Positions 1 through 6,173 of a DNA stretch of 11,325 bases are shown here, piece after piece (positions within the stretch are counted from its first letter, which is position 1; the number at the start of each line of letters is the position of its first letter). Below the pieces are notes generated by a model that saw nothing but the letters and a program-made list of their open reading frames with translations, did not search any database and had not been told where the DNA came from. The stretch lies in the NCBI GenBank assembly GCA_903879995.1, contig CAIRNW010000224.1, positions 1 to 11,325 on the forward strand. Direction: 5' to 3'. A program made the position numbers and the translations under genes. The DNA is from an uncultured Bacteroidota bacterium. GTDB taxonomy: Bacteria; Bacteroidota; Bacteroidia; Chitinophagales; Chitinophagaceae.

Positions 1-262
1 CCATTCCACATCCTTTTTTAGTACCAGTATATCCGAGCTGCTCTCTTAAAAAGTCAAGTAGCGTAATACGAATATCCACTTCGGCAGCAATTTCTTTTCC
101 GTTGATCAGTAATTTGATTCGCTCTTTTGGGGCAGGGCTCGGCGTGATTGAATCTATGGGCACCGCATGAACTAGAGCGGAGGGAATTGCATAAAGCGCT
201 GCTGTAAAACTCGCTTTACGTATAAAGTCCCTTCTTCCGTTGTTGTAACAATTTTTTTGCAT
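1..262 (-). CDS. [2Fe-2S] small subunit of a xanthine dehydrogenase/aldehyde oxidoreductase-type enzyme, N-terminal part
   Basis: The only available ATG is at 262 and the frame stays open to the window edge, giving 87 residues of an incomplete protein. Residues 10-18 read RRDFIRKAS, a twin-arginine signal followed by a hydrophobic stretch to about residue 33, so export to the periplasm by Tat is expected. From about residue 48 the sequence matches the plant-type ferredoxin domain of molybdenum hydroxylase small subunits: KLLINGKEI, then LLDFLREQLGYTGTKKGCG. C85 is the first ligand of the expected C-x4-C-x2-C cluster; the rest is outside the window. In this family the subunit passes electrons between a molybdopterin subunit and an acceptor. 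The substrate cannot be told from this part. It is separated from the sulfur genes by a terminator and is probably unrelated to them. Confidence 0.85.
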   Translation of the reverse strand, partial: MQKNCYNNGRRDFIRKASFTAALYAIPSALVHAVPIDSITPSPAPKERIKLLINGKEIAAEVDIRITLLDFLREQLGYTGTKKGCGM

Positions 263-342
263 GATGATGATTGAAATGAAATTAATTAAAAAACAGCTCT
301 TTATTTTCAAGGACTTGATATCAGTTCAGCACAGCCAAAAAA

Positions 343-369
343 TGTCCAAATAGTGGACCAACTGTGGAC
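343..369. promoter_or_regulatory. Cluster of three TGGAC half-sites upstream of the oxidoreductase
   Basis: TGGAC occurs at 354-358 and again at 365-369, 11 bases apart (GTGGAC in both cases). Its reverse complement GTCCA lies at 344-348. The first pair is a direct repeat about one helical turn apart, and 344-358 forms an inverted repeat (GTCC-N7-GGAC). The cluster sits between the tRNA terminator and the start codon at 262, where a regulator of the oxidoreductase could bind. No regulator is identified, and the half-sites are short, so chance is possible. Confidence 0.3.
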
Positions 370-380
370 TTAAATCCAAT

Positions 381-420
381 AAAAAAAGCGCAACTAACAG
401 ATAATCAGTTAATTACGCTT
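381..420 (-). terminator. Rho-independent terminator after tRNA-Ser
   Basis: Read on the minus strand from 420, a 13-pair stem (AAGCGTAATTAAC against GTTAGTTGCGCTT, with two G-T pairs) closes a 9-base loop and runs directly into seven T residues (plus-strand A tract 381-387). It lies 9 bases beyond the tRNA 3' end. I see no comparable terminator between soxB and the tRNA, so it may end both the tRNA transcript and the upstream seven-gene operon. Confidence 0.88.
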
Positions 421-428
421 CATTTTAG

Positions 429-516
429 CGGAGACTGAGGGATTCGAACCCTCGATACCCTTTAGGGGTATACACACTTTCCAGGCGTGCTCCTTCAACC
501 ACTCGGACAAGTCTCC
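429..516 (-). tRNA. tRNA-Ser (anticodon GGA)
   Basis: A complete class II tRNA of 88 bases. The acceptor arms GGAGACT (516-510) and AGTCTCC (436-430) pair fully. The anticodon loop CTGGAAA lies at 484-478 with GGA at 482-480. The long variable arm TACCC-CTAAA-GGGTA and the T arm GAGGG-TTCGAAT-CCCTC are intact. The discriminator base is G, as usual for serine, and CCA is not encoded. It decodes UCC and UCU. Confidence 0.96.
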
Positions 517-525
517 AAAGGGGTG

Positions 526-533
526 CAAAAATA
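526..533 (-). promoter_or_regulatory. Possible -7 element for tRNA-Ser
   Basis: TATTTTTG on the minus strand fits the Bacteroidota -7 consensus TAnnTTTG and ends 10 bases before the tRNA 5' end. No TTTG is seen at the usual -33 distance, and the area is rich in T, so this is a weak call. Without it the tRNA would depend on read-through from the sulfur operon. Confidence 0.3.
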
Positions 534-548
534 GGGAAAATCAAAGGC

Positions 549-1010
549 TTACCAGTTACCGGATTGATCCTTGTTTACGCGTTCAAAATCGCTTTCGGAA
601 AGTTCATGACTGGCCCAGTCGGGGTCATAGGATACAAACCAGGAGATCCAAAGACTTCTGCTCAACCGCATCAACCAAGGTTGAAGTAGAAGTAGTAAAA
701 CGGCATTACTGCCCAACCACCAAAAAAACCGGTTGTCTTCTGTAGAGAAACCAATCAGTACCCACCAGGCTACTAGTGTAGATACCGTTAAGGCAACAGT
801 TAGAGCATAACTAACGTAACCGGTTCCATAATAAAAACCCACCTCAATTTCTGTAGGTTGGCCACATACTGTGCAGGTTGCATGCATCTCTAGATTACCC
901 TTGAATGTAAAGCGTAATGGGTTTTTAAATAAATCTCCTTCTCGACATCGAGGACATTTACACTGTAGAGAAGAGGATAAATATCCTTTTTTTGTTGCGG
1001 GATCTGTCAT
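549..1010 (-). CDS. DUF983 family zinc-ribbon membrane protein
   Basis: The protein has 153 residues. The N-terminal part carries two cysteine pairs, C19-P-R-C22 and C46-T-V-C49, in the layout of a small zinc ribbon, followed by two hydrophobic segments at about 66-88 and 98-116 and a short polar tail. This CPxCxxGxLF start with two membrane helices is the hallmark of the DUF983 family, whose function is unknown. It starts 6 bases after the thioredoxin stop codon and is the last protein gene of the soxB cluster. It may be a housekeeping passenger, because DUF983 genes also occur away from sulfur genes. No enzyme activity should be inferred. Confidence 0.85.
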   Translation of the reverse strand: MTDPATKKGYLSSSLQCKCPRCREGDLFKNPLRFTFKGNLEMHATCTVCGQPTEIEVGFYYGTGYVSYALTVALTVSTLVAWWVLIGFSTEDNRFFWWLGSNAVLLLLLQPWLMRLSRSLWISWFVSYDPDWASHELSESDFERVNKDQSGNW

Positions 1011-1016
1011 GGAACT

Positions 1017-1328
1017 TTAGGAAGTATGTGGGGTAATTATTTTTTCTAATTCTGCTGCTTGTAGTACTCCGGACTGTCTCCATACGGGTTTACCTGATTT
1101 GAATAACAGAAGCGTGGGTACACTTTGTATATGTAGTGCTGAAGCAATAGCTGGACTTTTGTCAATATCTACTTTTAGTATGCGAACTTTGTTTCCCATT
1201 CTTTGATGCAAGTTCTCTAGAATAGGCTTCATCATTTTACAAGGGCCACACCATTCAGCAAAAAAGTCAACGAGTGTAGGCGTTTCCCCTTTTATAATTT
1301 CTCCAAAACTTTCACTTTTACTGTTCAT
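1017..1328 (-). CDS. Thioredoxin, cytoplasmic type
   Basis: The protein has 103 residues, the normal length of a single-domain thioredoxin. The active site W26-C27-G-P-C30 and the cis-proline P71 (in SVPT) are intact, as is the buried aspartate region LVDFFAEW. There is no signal peptide, so it should act in the cytoplasm, unlike the exported SoxW-type thioredoxins found in some sox operons. Its start overlaps the end of the DUF6132 gene by 11 bases, so translation is probably coupled. By context it may reduce persulfides or disulfides produced when thiosulfate enters through the neighbouring YeeE pair. That role is inferred; the fold and redox motif are certain. Confidence 0.95.
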   Translation of the reverse strand: MNSKSESFGEIIKGETPTLVDFFAEWCGPCKMMKPILENLHQRMGNKVRILKVDIDKSPAIASALHIQSVPTLLLFKSGKPVWRQSGVLQAAELEKIITPHTS

Positions 1329-1527
1329 CTTTCTTTTTTTCTCCTTGAAGCATACTAAATAATAATCCTCCCATCATGGCGCCATATGCTGTACTATTAT
1401 GCCATGTTGATGTAATGGCACAGGTTCCAGAAATACAGCCTATTTGTTGCCAATAAAAAAAACCTGCAAGTGCACCAATTGCAACTCCAGTAATTGTTAA
1501 TCCTTTGTTTTTTAATTGCTTTTTCAT
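1318..1527 (-). CDS. DUF6132 family small membrane protein
   Basis: The protein has 69 residues with a basic N-terminus and two hydrophobic segments (about 10-27 and 46-60), joined by the loop IGCISGTCAITS at about 30-41. The G-C-x-S-G-x-C pattern and size match DUF6132, a Bacteroidota family without known function. The loop resembles the G-C-T-S-G-H motif of the YeeE-type protein encoded two genes upstream, where the cysteine is thought to bind thiosulfate. The gene sits 2 bases after the second YeeE-type gene and overlaps the thioredoxin start, so a membrane thiol role linked to thiosulfate uptake is a reasonable inference, not a known function. Confidence 0.8.
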   Translation of the reverse strand: MKKQLKNKGLTITGVAIGALAGFFYWQQIGCISGTCAITSTWHNSTAYGAMMGGLLFSMLQGEKKKDEQ

Positions 1528-1529
1528 TT

Positions 1530-2024
1530 TTAATGCGGAAGCTTAGCTTTTAAAAATCCATAGGTCCATGTTCCGGCAATAGCGCTTAGCAAAGTTACAA
1601 GTACTACCGTGGCTCCAGTTCCTATTTGTGCAAAAAGCGGACCAGGGCAGGCACCTGTAAGTGCCCAGCCAAATCCAAACAATAAGCCACCATAGATTTG
1701 TCCTTTACTAAATTGTTTATCTTCTAGTCGAATGGATTCTCCTTCAATTGTTTTAATCTTGAATTTTTTGATCAGAAATACACTGAGTGCACCAATTGCT
1801 ACTGCAGAACCAATTACGCCAAACATGTGAAAGCTCTGCAAGCGAAACATCTCTTGTATACGAAACCAGGCAATCACTTGTGCTTTCACTAGAATGATGC
1901 CAAAGAAAATACCGGCTATGGTATATTTTAATAATGATGAGAAGGTCTGATCCAGTTTACTCTGGTTAACGCACATGGCATTCTCAGATCGAATTTCAAA
2001 GTCTGTATTAGATATATTTTGCAT
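1530..2024 (-). CDS. YeeE/YedE-type membrane protein, second half-transporter (DUF6691-like)
   Basis: The protein has 164 residues with about four membrane segments (33-52, 66-85, 111-128, 135-158). The motif GWALTGACPGPLFAQIG at about 119-135, with C126, is the second-repeat signature of YeeE/YedE thiosulfate transporters. Full-length YeeE carries both repeats in one chain of about 350 residues; here this protein and the 187-residue one encoded 10 bases upstream together make up that length. They probably pair to form one thiosulfate (or related sulfur anion) path through the inner membrane. The N-terminal 30 residues are polar. M17 (codon 1976-1974) is a possible alternative start and has GAGA about 8 bases ahead of it. 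Confidence 0.88.
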   Translation of the reverse strand: MQNISNTDFEIRSENAMCVNQSKLDQTFSSLLKYTIAGIFFGIILVKAQVIAWFRIQEMFRLQSFHMFGVIGSAVAIGALSVFLIKKFKIKTIEGESIRLEDKQFSKGQIYGGLLFGFGWALTGACPGPLFAQIGTGATVVLVTLLSAIAGTWTYGFLKAKLPH

Positions 2025-2034
2025 AGCTATTTGA

Positions 2035-2598
2035 TTAGAGTTTTAAGATAATTGGTAGAATAAGATTAGCCATGATAAAACCGCCGGCCATAAAACAGCA
2101 TGTGGCAACCAGTGAGGGCCATTGCAGATTACTTAGTCCCATAATGGAGTGACCAGAGGTACATCCACCGGCATAACGGGTTCCAAATCCAACTAAAAAG
2201 CCCCCCACAATCATCAGAATAAAGCCTTTAATTGTAAAGAGCGCGGGCCAATTAAACAGTTCTTTCGGGATAAGACCCTCGTAGTTAGTAATACCATAAC
2301 CTGCCATTTCCTCTACTAGTTTAGGATTGACCACTAACGGAGTGGTTGTACTCAAGTAATTAGCGGCAATAAAACCTCCAATTAAAACACCCGCAACAAA
2401 AAAGAGATTCCAGCTCTCTTTTTTCCAGTCGTACTTAAAAAATGGAAGGTTACCGGGCATACAAGCAGCACAGATATGTCGCAATGAGGAAGAAATTCCA
2501 AAAGTTCGGTTTCCAAGTATCAGCAATAATGGAACAGTAAGTCCAATTAAGGGGCCTGCTACATACCAAGGCCAAGGTTGTTTGATCCATTCTAACAT
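2035..2598 (-). CDS. YeeE/YedE thiosulfate transporter family protein, first half-transporter
   Basis: The protein has 187 residues with about four membrane segments (12-30, 64-82, 120-138, 160-185). The motif G144-G-C146-T-S-G-H-S is the YeeE/YedE signature, and a second cysteine pair lies at C43-A-A-C46. In the characterised bacterial YeeE proteins conserved cysteines in such motifs pass thiosulfate along the pore. Here the signature cysteines are shared between two chains (C146 here, C126 in the partner). The gene lies 10 bases after the dihaem cytochrome gene. Transport of thiosulfate into the cytoplasm is inferred from family and context; selenium- or sulfide-related substrates cannot be excluded. 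Confidence 0.88.
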   Translation of the reverse strand: MLEWIKQPWPWYVAGPLIGLTVPLLLILGNRTFGISSSLRHICAACMPGNLPFFKYDWKKESWNLFFVAGVLIGGFIAANYLSTTTPLVVNPKLVEEMAGYGITNYEGLIPKELFNWPALFTIKGFILMIVGGFLVGFGTRYAGGCTSGHSIMGLSNLQWPSLVATCCFMAGGFIMANLILPIILKL

Positions 2599-2608
2599 AA
2601 AGGATGGT

Positions 2609-3616
2609 TTAGTTGATTTTAGATTTTTTTAATTGTTCGCGTTTTGCAAGTATGGGTTTGAAGGGGCCATACTTATGTTCAATTTCCGAAAAGCCGTCCG
2701 TATAAGGCCCAAATGGATGGTCAATGGGTTTTTTTGAAATATCGGGCCAGTCATTTTTTAAATTTTTACCAGGACGAGGTTGACTATTTACATAGGCTGC
2801 CACATCCCAACTCTCTTCAACTGTTAATTTTGGATTATCATGGTTGGCTTCATTATTAGGCATATTGCTATATACAAATCCAGCAAATCTTGATAAGCGA
2901 TAAAGTCCGGCACCACTGTTATAGCTATGCTCGCCCCAAAGTGGGGGGTATTCATATTCAAGTTTATTAAGTGCAAGTTGACCTTCTCCATTTTCTCCAT
3001 GACATCGCTGACATTGATTTTGGTAGACCAATTTTCCTTTCATTGGATCAGCCGCTCTATCTAAGAAAGGGAGTTTATAGATTCCTGTTTCCTTGGGAGT
3101 AACTCCCTTTGGTACGTCCTGTCCCACCCATCGAATATAGGCCTCAATAGCTTGGTACTCCTCTGAAGTACTATCGGGCGCTGTTCCATTCAGGCTTCTT
3201 TCAAAACAATCACTCACACGTTTATAAATTGTTTCAATTGTGCCACTTCGATCACGAAAACGAGGATAGGTAGAGGCCACCGCTCCGTAGTTATTCCCCC
3301 ATGTTTTTTTCCCAGCGCTCAAATGACAATTTTGACAATTCATGCCATTGCTGATTGCAGCTATTTTGCCATGGGGTCCCAGGTAGAGAGAAGTATGTGC
3401 GATTAATGCTTGTCCATAAATAACGAGTGCTCTATCTTTCCCCTCTAATGTTCGATCTGTAAATAAACTTGGGCTTTTCCAGGTACTATCATAATCGGTA
3501 GATGCTGCAGTAGTAACTGCCGTTGATAGTATTTCAACACTTTTGATGACTAACACAACTAGTACAGTTATGCTAATCAATAGAACAGGCCAATTTTCTT
3601 TGATGAACTTTTGCAT
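2609..3616 (-). CDS. tsdA: TsdA-like dihaem c-type cytochrome (thiosulfate dehydrogenase family)
   Basis: The protein has 335 residues. A membrane segment at 10-28 anchors it to the inner membrane facing the periplasm. Haem 1 is bound by C94-Q-N-C97-H98, followed by the family pattern LSAGKK...YPRFRDRSG and KRVSDC137FERSLNG. C137 matches the cysteine that ligates haem 1 in TsdA. Haem 2 is bound by C202-Q-R-C205-H206, with M252 (in SNMPNN) a likely distal ligand. TsdA joins two thiosulfates into tetrathionate or runs the reverse reaction, and it is related to the SoxA side of SoxXA. The gene starts 3 bases after soxB, so the two are surely co-expressed. The direction of reaction and the electron acceptor are not visible. 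Confidence 0.87.
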   Translation of the reverse strand: MQKFIKENWPVLLISITVLVVLVIKSVEILSTAVTTAASTDYDSTWKSPSLFTDRTLEGKDRALVIYGQALIAHTSLYLGPHGKIAAISNGMNCQNCHLSAGKKTWGNNYGAVASTYPRFRDRSGTIETIYKRVSDCFERSLNGTAPDSTSEEYQAIEAYIRWVGQDVPKGVTPKETGIYKLPFLDRAADPMKGKLVYQNQCQRCHGENGEGQLALNKLEYEYPPLWGEHSYNSGAGLYRLSRFAGFVYSNMPNNEANHDNPKLTVEESWDVAAYVNSQPRPGKNLKNDWPDISKKPIDHPFGPYTDGFSEIEHKYGPFKPILAKREQLKKSKIN

Positions 3617-3619
3617 GGT

Positions 3620-5317
3620 TTATCTAAACTCGTATGTTGTTCCTTGCAGTTGTGTCAGTAAGGTGGCGGGTTGATCAGTTGCAGTAGCTCGGTTTTCCAA
3701 ACGGGGTGCAATGGGAGAATGTATGGCTAGATATTCCTCTATCACTTGATGAAGATTAGCACCTAGCTTTTTAGGCTGTTGTACTTTTTCAATTCTACAG
3801 AGGGTATCATCAGGGTCTCCTTCTCTTTCGCAGGCTACAACAGAATATTGCTTATCTAGTTGAAGTGGATTTCCATTCACCTTTACCCAATTCACTCGTT
3901 TACCTAGTTCATTGCCAATAGTGAAATTGACTTCCATCCCTGAAAATCGGACAAACCAACCCCCAAATCGCTTGGAGGGATCTTTTGCAAATGCATTATG
4001 CAACTCTTTCTCTAACCAGTCCCATAATTGTTTTCCGCTTATCCATCCGGTTTTTGCCTCACTGTCAACTGGTAACATATTCCAGAGGAACTCGCGCGTA
4101 ATAGGTGTTTTTTCTTTGTTGGAATCTACCGCTAAGGGTTGACAAAAACGGAATCCATTGCTGAGTGCAATATCTGGTTTGAATTTCCATCGTATGGCAT
4201 CTGTAATGAGATTATCCATGGGGGTTTCCAACACAAAATAGCGAACCAGTGGGGTAGTAGTAGTTCCGATAACCGCACTCAAGTCTTTTTTATATGGGGT
4301 CTCTATTTTTTGAATCGCTGCTGTAATGGCTGGATCTGGGGGATATTTTTTAGGATCAACGTCTAGCAAGTCATATTGGTAGGAGCTGATTTTTCCATCT
4401 TTTACTTTGATCACTAGTTTACCAAGAAACGAGCCAAATGCGCCGCATTCCACTACCTTACAATACTTTCCTTCAATAGGAACGCGAACTCGTTCATGTG
4501 TATCAGCTCCTAAAATAAAATCGGCGCCTTGCACTACCGGGTTATTAGCAAGACCCACTTGTTGTGCTAAGCCCATGTGCGTTACAATAAAAATTATGCC
4601 ACACCCCTCCACCTCTTTTAACAACTTGATATACTTTGCTACATTTTGATCTGCATGTGTAAACCGAATTCCCTCACTATAGGCGGGGGATTGTCGTTTA
4701 GGAATCAAGTGATCCGTATATCCAATAAAGCCCACCTTGGCACCAGCGATATACTTTATCCAATAGGGAGGATAGATCAGCTCTCCATTGTCAGCATCCT
4801 TTGTATCGTGCCACATGTTGGCGCAAATTTTTGCTGCGTTGGAATGCCCCATATCATAGAGCATTTTTTTCTTTTTATAAACAACTTCCCAGTTCCCTGG
4901 TAAAATCAAATCATAATTGAATGCATTCAATAAGGGGATTAAAGCTTCTCCCTCTGTGAGAGAGGCGATTGCACTTCCATGAAAATAATCTCCGCCATCT
5001 AGCAGCACTGTATGGGCTGGATCAACTTTTCGATGTGCCTCAATCATTGTTTTTAAAACCGCTAATCCTCCTCGCTTGCGATAGACCGCTTTGCCGTTTT
5101 CCCAAAAAAATTCATCGTGGGTATGTAGTTGAGCATGAATGTCAGAAGTGTATAAAATTGTAAACTGGTCTCCAGTAGCAGTTGTACCATTGGTGGTTTG
5201 CCTTGAAGAAGATTCCTTTGCATGAATTGAACTTGCAGGGAATAGTCCTGTTGCAAAGCTTGCCAGGGCCGTATTCTTTAAAAAACTTCTACGTGATTTA
5301 TTTTTTTCTGAAGCCAT
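3620..5317 (-). CDS. soxB: SoxB-like thiosulfohydrolase, Tat-exported
   Basis: The protein has 565 residues. A Tat signal (R9-R10-S-F-L-K, then a hydrophobic run to about 33) sends it to the periplasm folded. The metallophosphoesterase core shows D59-I-H61, LLDGGD110, G141-N142-W143-E144, T246-H247 and D272-T-H274. The C-terminal domain carries C496-EREGDPDDTLC507 and ends with HSPIAPR...ATATDQPATLLTQ, both typical of SoxB and not of plain 5'-nucleotidases. SoxB hydrolyses the sulfone group off carrier-bound cysteine S-thiosulfonate using two manganese ions. Oddities are N142, where SoxB proteins as I recall them have His, and D272, where the superfamily has His (GHTH). No SoxYZ carrier is encoded nearby. 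It leads the seven-gene operon, behind a Crp-type palindrome. Confidence 0.9.
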   Translation of the reverse strand: MASEKNKSRRSFLKNTALASFATGLFPASSIHAKESSSRQTTNGTTATGDQFTILYTSDIHAQLHTHDEFFWENGKAVYRKRGGLAVLKTMIEAHRKVDPAHTVLLDGGDYFHGSAIASLTEGEALIPLLNAFNYDLILPGNWEVVYKKKKMLYDMGHSNAAKICANMWHDTKDADNGELIYPPYWIKYIAGAKVGFIGYTDHLIPKRQSPAYSEGIRFTHADQNVAKYIKLLKEVEGCGIIFIVTHMGLAQQVGLANNPVVQGADFILGADTHERVRVPIEGKYCKVVECGAFGSFLGKLVIKVKDGKISSYQYDLLDVDPKKYPPDPAITAAIQKIETPYKKDLSAVIGTTTTPLVRYFVLETPMDNLITDAIRWKFKPDIALSNGFRFCQPLAVDSNKEKTPITREFLWNMLPVDSEAKTGWISGKQLWDWLEKELHNAFAKDPSKRFGGWFVRFSGMEVNFTIGNELGKRVNWVKVNGNPLQLDKQYSVVACEREGDPDDTLCRIEKVQQPKKLGANLHQVIEEYLAIHSPIAPRLENRATATDQPATLLTQLQGTTYEFR

Positions 5318-5345
5318 AATTCAGGTTGAATCAAATGAATATTCC

Positions 5346-5353
5346 CAAACTTC
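5346..5353 (-). promoter_or_regulatory. Possible -7 promoter element for the soxB operon
   Basis: GAAGTTTG on the minus strand differs from the Bacteroidota consensus TAnnTTTG in one base. Its last G is 36.5 bases from the centre of the palindrome at 5376-5389, which would place the palindrome near -41, the class II activator position. The predicted leader before the ATG at 5317 is about 25 bases. TTCATTTG at 5332-5339 is an alternative with the same score. Confidence 0.35.
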
Positions 5354-5375
5354 CTAATTCCTCTAATTACTGACA

Positions 5376-5389
5376 GTGACTCCTGTCAC
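5376..5389. promoter_or_regulatory. Crp/Fnr-type operator upstream of soxB
   Basis: GTGAC-TCCT-GTCAC is a perfect palindrome in the 79-base gap between the rhodanese-DsrE gene and soxB. It shares the GTGAY-N4-RTCAC form with the sites at 8651-8668 and 9548-9561. A second palindrome, TGACAG-N6-CTGTCA at 5371-5388, overlaps it in a shifted register. The regulator encoded at 9558-10178 has a recognition helix that suits a GTGA half-site. Confidence 0.7.
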
Positions 5390-5396
5390 AAATCCA

Positions 5397-6152
5397 TCAG
5401 TACCCCGCTTTTATATAGCTCCAACCCGCCTCCTGCAGCCTAACAATTTCTCCAATTCCCATTTTTACAAAACCGGCTTCTTTCAGGATGGCATCTTTTG
5501 CTATTTTCTTTTCTGCCATGGTATTTTCACAAGCCAAGAATTGAATTCCAAGCTTATTATAATTTGTTATTTGTGCTTGCTGCGTCGTATGCTCTTTTCT
5601 TAGAAGGTCAATTCCAGGGCCATGGGCCACTACCAGAATTTGTGCGCTGTCCCCCCAACCTGCTTGCAGGTGTTTTAGGTTATTCATGAGTCCTCGCCAT
5701 ACTAAAGAATCTCCACTGGTTACTTGAATTACTAATCGATGCGTAGGGTTAGTGATCTTATTTGCACTATTTTTTTTGTTTTCTTCCCATGCTAAAAACC
5801 CACCTGCTAAATCGTAAACCTGATTGAAGCCTGCGGCTTGCATCAGTTCAAGAGCACGTTGACTTCTTTTTCCAGACCTGCAATACAATAAGTAGGTTGC
5901 CGCTTTATCCCAGCCGGCAAGCTGTGTTTTAAAAGCATCAGTCTCTAAAACGTTATGTAAACGTGCACCTGTTATATGACCCGCTCTCCATTCCGCTGGA
6001 GTTCGTACATCAATTATAAATGTATTGGGCTGCTGCAGTTTTTTATCAAACGCACGCGTAGTGAGACTATTTATCTGCGCACTGGTTACAGTACTCAACA
6101 AGACCAATACAGTAAAGGGTAGCCAAGAAAAAGAAAGGTTATATTTTTTCAT
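5397..6152 (-). CDS. Secreted rhodanese-DsrE fusion protein
   Basis: The protein has 251 residues. A signal peptide (residues 1-25, ending TSA-Q) predicts export by Sec. Residues about 28-126 form a rhodanese domain with D48-V-R and the active loop C91-R-S-G-K-R; the last residues of this loop are those usual for sulfur-acting rhodaneses. Residues about 137-251 form a DsrE-like domain with the conserved cysteine C208 in FLACENTM and the GWSYIKAGY end. Rhodaneses move sulfane sulfur from thiosulfate to a thiol, and DsrE proteins carry sulfur on a cysteine, so the fusion could load its own carrier domain. It is last in the cluster started by the CstB-like gene and lies just upstream of soxB. 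Its partner is not known. Confidence 0.87.
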   Translation of the reverse strand: MKKYNLSFSWLPFTVLVLLSTVTSAQINSLTTRAFDKKLQQPNTFIIDVRTPAEWRAGHITGARLHNVLETDAFKTQLAGWDKAATYLLYCRSGKRSQRALELMQAAGFNQVYDLAGGFLAWEENKKNSANKITNPTHRLVIQVTSGDSLVWRGLMNNLKHLQAGWGDSAQILVVAHGPGIDLLRKEHTTQQAQITNYNKLGIQFLACENTMAEKKIAKDAILKEAGFVKMGIGEIVRLQEAGWSYIKAGY

Positions 6153-6173
6153 GATCTGAAAATTGTGTAGAAA

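Noticed and set aside
312..323. TTGATATCAG as an Fnr site
   Set aside because: The arms form a contiguous TGATATCA palindrome without the four-base spacer, so it does not fit TTGAT-N4-ATCAA.
358..366. LytTR-type half-site (ACAGTTGGT on the minus strand)
   Set aside because: It fits the loose LytTR consensus, but that pattern is expected several times by chance in a window of this size and no second half-site or LytTR gene is present.
3912..4903. Plus-strand open frames of 75 to 85 codons inside soxB
   Set aside because: They lie opposite a well-supported gene and show no recognisable domain or conserved composition. They are antisense shadows, as are the plus-strand frames at 5376-5689, 6963-7277, 7393-7926 and 8793-9302.
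5062..5256. Minus-strand 64-codon frame inside the soxB N-terminus
   Set aside because: It is a shifted frame within soxB; the soxB frame itself carries the Tat signal and catalytic motifs without interruption.
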